In this document: positions 60,866 through 64,000 of the stretch, one piece after another | Layout: every line of letters begins with the position of its first letter | How positions within the stretch are numbered: position 1 is the stretch's first letter | Source: Demequina sp. | GTDB taxonomy: Bacteria > Actinomycetota > Actinomycetes > Actinomycetales > Demequinaceae | Assembly: GCA_024707205.1 (NCBI GenBank) | Contig: JANQAD010000001.1 | Span: 1-64,000, forward strand | DNA length: 64,000 nucleotides | Direction of reading: 5' to 3' | Notes under the pieces: model-generated | What the model saw: only the letters and a program-made list of their open reading frames with translations | Databases searched by the model: none | Told to the model about the DNA's origin: nothing | Translations under genes and position numbers: made by a program

Positions 60866-60905
60866 AGATAAAGGGCGAAAGTGCCTTGCGCGTCACGGGG
60901 TAAGC

Positions 60906-61361
60906 CTAACCCCAGATGCCGATGTGGCCGGTCAGGAGCGTGAGGATGATCGCGCCGGCCGCGAAGTTGACGATGGGGACGGCGATGCGCATTGGGCGTG
61001 GAACCTGCAGGTTCTTGACCAGCGGAAGCCCCAAGAAGAACAGCAATAGGCCGAGTACCAGGCCGAACGGCACCCAGATCACCAGCAGAATCGGTGCGAA
61101 CATGGTGATGCGCTCGAGCTTGCCGACGCCTTCGCCCATGTCGAAGAGGGTCTCATCCTCAAGTTTGAGGACTTGAAAACCTGGAATCAAGCCCTTGGCC
61201 TTAAGCCGTGCGGTGTTGCCGTTCCGCAGCGGGATCGCCCAACCGCCCCTGCCGCGCTTGATGACCTCGCCGCCCAGCCGGACTTTGTACAGAACGCCGT
61301 GCGGGTTCTCGAGCTCCACGGTCTGGCGGGCGCCGGGGATGTCCAGGGGCACTAGGTCCAT
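60906..61361 (-). CDS. Two-segment membrane protein, hypothetical
   Basis: This is a 151-residue protein. The N-terminal soluble part (DLVPLDIPGARQTVELENPH, GVLYKVRLGGEVIKRGRGGW) is followed by two hydrophobic segments, MFAPILLVIWVPFGLVLGLL and MRIAVPIVNFAAGAIILTLL. ATG at 61361 is preferred, since the longer frame upstream is low-complexity. No family is recognised. A role in pheST control is unlikely, as a terminator stands between. Confidence 0.6.
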   Translation of the reverse strand: MDLVPLDIPGARQTVELENPHGVLYKVRLGGEVIKRGRGGWAIPLRNGNTARLKAKGLIPGFQVLKLEDETLFDMGEGVGKLERITMFAPILLVIWVPFGLVLGLLLFFLGLPLVKNLQVPRPMRIAVPIVNFAAGAIILTLLTGHIGIWG

Positions 61362-61503
61362 GAGTGGCGAGGGTACCAGGGGCGCCTCGCCCCTCCGGAC
61401 CCGATGGCTCAACCCGCGTCCCCCGCCCGGCTCACCGTGAGCGTTATCCACAGATTTGTCCTGGTATGTGGCCTCTGTCGGAGGCCGATGATTGGCTTGT
61501 CTC

Positions 61504-62835
61504 ATGCGGATTTCGCTTGAGGTGCTTCGTTCTCAGGTCGCCGGTCTTGCCGGGCTTGAGGGCGTGGAACCGCGCGCGTTGACGGGTGACGAGGCGGTCG
61601 AGTGGATTCGCGCGAGCGGCGAGGCAATGCAGTCCCTGCAGGCGATCATGGCGGCGCTCAGCGCGCGCGTCACGGAACTGTCGTCCGGCGAGGACCGGAC
61701 CAAGCGGTACGCGCGCGCCAAAGGGTTCTCCGACGTCGGCTCACTGGTGTCCGAGGTGGCGCAGGTCTCACGCGGTGCAGCCGGGCAACTCGTGACCCTC
61801 GGCGGCGCCATGTCCGACGCTGACGCCGGGTCCAGCGCTCCCCTCGTCGTGGGCGCGGCGCCGGTTGAGGATGGGCCCTTGCCGCTCTATGCGCACCTGT
61901 CTCAGCAGGTAGGAGCTCGCAACTTCTCCGCGGAGAAGGCCTCTCTTATCCGCGCGACGCTGGTGAAGATGGCGGGGGCCACCCCGGAGCTGGAGAGGTC
62001 CCTAGTGGATCGTGCAAAGACGCGCACCGTCCAACGGGTCAAGGCGATGTGCCGCGAGGAGTTTGAGCGGGTTGACCACGACGGCTACCTCCGGCACTTG
62101 CGGTCGCTGCGAGACAAGGCATACGTGAAGTTCTGGCAGACCGACGAGGGCATGATCGGCATCCACGGAGAGCTCGACCCCATACGCGGGATCGCCCTTC
62201 GCCAGTGGGTGGAAGACAAGACCCGCGACGCCATGCGCACCGAGCGCAGGATCCGCCCGTCCGAGCGGCGCGAACCCGGCGAACTTGCGGCCGACGCGCT
62301 CGCGGACCTCGCGGTACACCGGATGGGCTGCCAAGAGGGCCCCAAGTCGGCGCAAACCACGGTGGTTGTACACGCGGCAGCGGAGGATGTGACCAAGGGC
62401 AAAGGGCCGATGTTCTGCCACGGCTACGCCGGACCGCTGTGCCTGGAGATGCTGTCCCAGATCGCTTTCGGACTGGAAGTGGCGCCCGCCGTCACCGGCA
62501 AGGGCGGCTTGGCGCTGTTCCTGGGGAACTCGACCCGGTTCTTCACCCCTGCTCAGAAGCTTGCGATCGCGCTACGAGACCAGGGCTGTGCGCGCTGCGG
62601 CGCGCCCGTCGCACACTGCGACGTGCACCACATCAAGTTCTGGTCCCATGAAGGACCCACAGACATCGATAACGGCGTTCTGCTGTGCTCCGGCTGCCAC
62701 CACCGCCTGCACGACTTCGGGTGGGAAATCGAAATCATCGCGGGAGAAGTGTGGTTCATCCCGCCCGTCTCCGTCGATCCACTGCGACAACGAATACCAG
62801 CCTGCGCCACCCGCTCCCCCGCACCCGTGGGATGA
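61504..62835 (+). CDS. DUF222 and HNH endonuclease-domain protein (13E12-like)
   Basis: This is a 443-residue protein of the actinobacterial 13E12 repeat-type family. A long helical DUF222 region is followed by an HNH nuclease domain with zinc ligands: DQGCARCGAPVAHCDVHHIK then CSGCHHRLHDFGW (C-x-x-C, then HH-x-K, then C-x-x-C-H-H). ATG at 61504 (MRISLEV) is used. These genes are repeated many times in actinobacterial genomes and behave like mobile or defence elements. No integrase or flanking repeats are visible here. Confidence 0.85.
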   Translation: MRISLEVLRSQVAGLAGLEGVEPRALTGDEAVEWIRASGEAMQSLQAIMAALSARVTELSSGEDRTKRYARAKGFSDVGSLVSEVAQVSRGAAGQLVTLGGAMSDADAGSSAPLVVGAAPVEDGPLPLYAHLSQQVGARNFSAEKASLIRATLVKMAGATPELERSLVDRAKTRTVQRVKAMCREEFERVDHDGYLRHLRSLRDKAYVKFWQTDEGMIGIHGELDPIRGIALRQWVEDKTRDAMRTERRIRPSERREPGELAADALADLAVHRMGCQEGPKSAQTTVVVHAAAEDVTKGKGPMFCHGYAGPLCLEMLSQIAFGLEVAPAVTGKGGLALFLGNSTRFFTPAQKLAIALRDQGCARCGAPVAHCDVHHIKFWSHEGPTDIDNGVLLCSGCHHRLHDFGWEIEIIAGEVWFIPPVSVDPLRQRIPACATRSPAPVG

Positions 62836-62910
62836 GCGGGGCGGAGCCTGCGCGGAGTTCGGCTTGTCAGGAGCCTGCGCGAAGCGTCGCTAGGCGGAGC
62901 GTGCGAGGTC

Positions 62911-63741
62911 TCAGGAACGGTGCGCCCACGCCGAGGCGTACAGGCACACCGCGGCGGCGGTGGCGAGGTTGAGACTCTCGGCCTTGCCCGAGATCGGGAT
63001 GCGCACCGTGTGGTCCGCGGACTCGAGGTCCTCGGAGCTCAAACCGTGGGCCTCGTTCCCGAACACCCAGGCTATGGAGCCCGCGAGCACGGCGTGGTCG
63101 GGCCGGAGCTCGATCTCGCCCGTGCCGTCGGTGCCGAGCACAGTGAGTCCGGCCGCGCGCAGCGCGGCGACCGTCTCGGCGAGCGAGCCCCCGCGCACCA
63201 CGGGAAGATGAAAGAGCGACCCGGCCGTGGCTCGGACCACCTTGGGGTTGAACACGTCGACGCTCTCGCCTGCCAGGACCACGGCCGCGGCCCCCGCAGC
63301 ATCCGCAGCACGGATGACGGTGCCGGCGTTCCCGGGGTCACGCACGTCGGCGAGCACGGCAACGAGGCGGGGCGAGCCGGCCAAGGCCTCATCGAGTGAC
63401 ACCCCCGCCGTCTCCACCACAGCGAGAATGCCCTGGCAGTCTGCGCTCATCGCCCGCAGCACCTCATCGGTGCCGAAGTGCACGTACAGCCCCGCATCCG
63501 AGGCGGCGGTGACGATGGAGCGATACCGGGCGGCAGCGTCGGGCGTCACATAGAGGTCACGCACGCGCGGGGCGGCGAACAACACAGCCTCGCGGACCCC
63601 CTGCGGCCCCTCGACCAGGAACAGACCGGCCCGGGAACGCGCAGAACGCCCCGCAAGGGCGGCGACCCTCTTGACCCGCTCGGCCCGCGGATTCGCGAGC
63701 TGAGCCGAGTCCAGGTCGTCCCCTGCGGGGCGTTCTGGCAT
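62911..63741 (-). CDS. TrmH/SpoU-family rRNA (2'-O) methyltransferase
   Basis: This is a 276-residue SAM-dependent 2'-O-ribose methyltransferase. The N-terminal substrate-binding domain (RVAALAGRSARSRAGLFLVE) is followed by SPOUT motifs: VLADVRDPGNAGTVIRAADA (motif 1), WVFGNEAHGLSSEDL (motif 2) and SLNLATAAAVCLY (motif 3, knot). ATG at 63741 is 6 bp after rplT, so it belongs to the infC-rpmI-rplT operon as in many bacteria. The nucleotide target is unknown. Confidence 0.9.
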   Translation of the reverse strand: MPERPAGDDLDSAQLANPRAERVKRVAALAGRSARSRAGLFLVEGPQGVREAVLFAAPRVRDLYVTPDAAARYRSIVTAASDAGLYVHFGTDEVLRAMSADCQGILAVVETAGVSLDEALAGSPRLVAVLADVRDPGNAGTVIRAADAAGAAAVVLAGESVDVFNPKVVRATAGSLFHLPVVRGGSLAETVAALRAAGLTVLGTDGTGEIELRPDHAVLAGSIAWVFGNEAHGLSSEDLESADHTVRIPISGKAESLNLATAAAVCLYASAWAHRS

Positions 63742-63747
63742 GTGCGA

Positions 63748-64000
63748 TTACGCCGCGGCGGGCGCGTTGACGTCGGCCGGAAGGGCCTTCTTCGCCACCT
63801 CGACGAGCGAGGCAAAGGCGGCCTCGTCGTTCACGGCAAGCTCGGCGAGCATGCGGCGGTCCACCTCAACACCAGCGGCCTTGAGGCCCTGGATGAGACG
63901 GTTGTAGGTGAGGCCGTTCGCGCGGGACGCAGCGTTGATGCGCTGAATCCAGAGCTTGCGGAAGTCACCCTTGCGCTTACGACGGTCGCCGTACGCGTAC
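63748..64000 (-). CDS. rplT: Ribosomal protein L20, 5' end cut by the window
   Basis: Only the last 83 or so residues are in view: [40 protein letters not shown] and [20 protein letters not shown], the classic L20 sequence, with an Ala-rich C-terminal tail ending VNAPAAA. The start lies to the right of the window. It binds 23S rRNA early in 50S assembly. The trmH gene follows it. Confidence 0.95.
   Translation of the reverse strand, partial: YAYGDRRKRKGDFRKLWIQRINAASRANGLTYNRLIQGLKAAGVEVDRRMLAELAVNDEAAFASLVEVAKKALPADVNAPAAA

Noticed and set aside
60752..60905. T-box or attenuator ahead of pheS
   Set aside because: No specifier loop or T-box core was found; only the terminator of the neighbouring gene is clear.

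Overview
The window is high-GC DNA with actinobacterial gene content: DtxR/MntR and PadR regulators, DUF222-HNH, DUF2510, an Rv2578c-type radical SAM protein, an actinobacterial-type SOS box, many GTG/TTG starts and ATGA overlaps. A member of the Micrococcales is likely, but I cannot name the species. The left end is a 16S rRNA gene read leftward behind two promoters. The right end is the infC-rpmI-rplT type neighbourhood (rplT cut by the window edge) with trmH, pheS and pheT.

Layout. 0-6 kb: 16S rRNA, tyrS, a GNAT, a small P-loop kinase, ybaK and a secreted CHAP protein. 6-14.3 kb: the complete leftward arginine operon argC-J-B-D-F-R-G-H, with stop/start overlaps through its first six genes and a tandem ArgR operator at argC. 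14.4-24 kb: GNAT, EamA transporter, a PadR-controlled DHA2 efflux pump with a clear operator, an epimerase, two lipoproteins, a DtxR/MntR regulator convergent with mntH. 23-27 kb: tal, zwf and gnd (pentose phosphate pathway). 27-42 kb: small membrane proteins, an SDR, a Na+/H+ antiporter, an SOS-box radical SAM gene, a DUF4914-like protein, a DEAD-box helicase, two Phd/RelE toxin-antitoxin pairs (one coupled to a PNKP-like phosphatase), a degraded MNT fragment, and a lipoprotein sugar dehydrogenase.

43-57 kb is an accessory defence island with visibly lower GC: hsdM, hsdS, a 1187-residue SIR2 protein, a membrane/HEAT-like protein, a DUF4143-type ATPase and hsdR, all leftward, edged by a TY-Chap-like gene and a HEPN-like gene. 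HsdR carries a complete LexA/UmuD-like S24 peptidase domain (Ala-Gly cleavage site, Ser and Lys) between its nuclease and its helicase. I regard this as the best candidate for an undescribed mechanism: autocleavage that would separate nuclease from motor, possibly under DNA damage control.

Two window-wide points matter to any user. First, about ten genes, including the essential tyrS and pheS, are broken or altered by single-base indels, mostly in homopolymer runs. These look like sequencing errors rather than true pseudogenes. Second, the octamer CCGACGCT (usually GNCCGACGCT) occurs 38 times by my hand scan, several-fold above chance and on both strands, but is missing from the core of the defence island.
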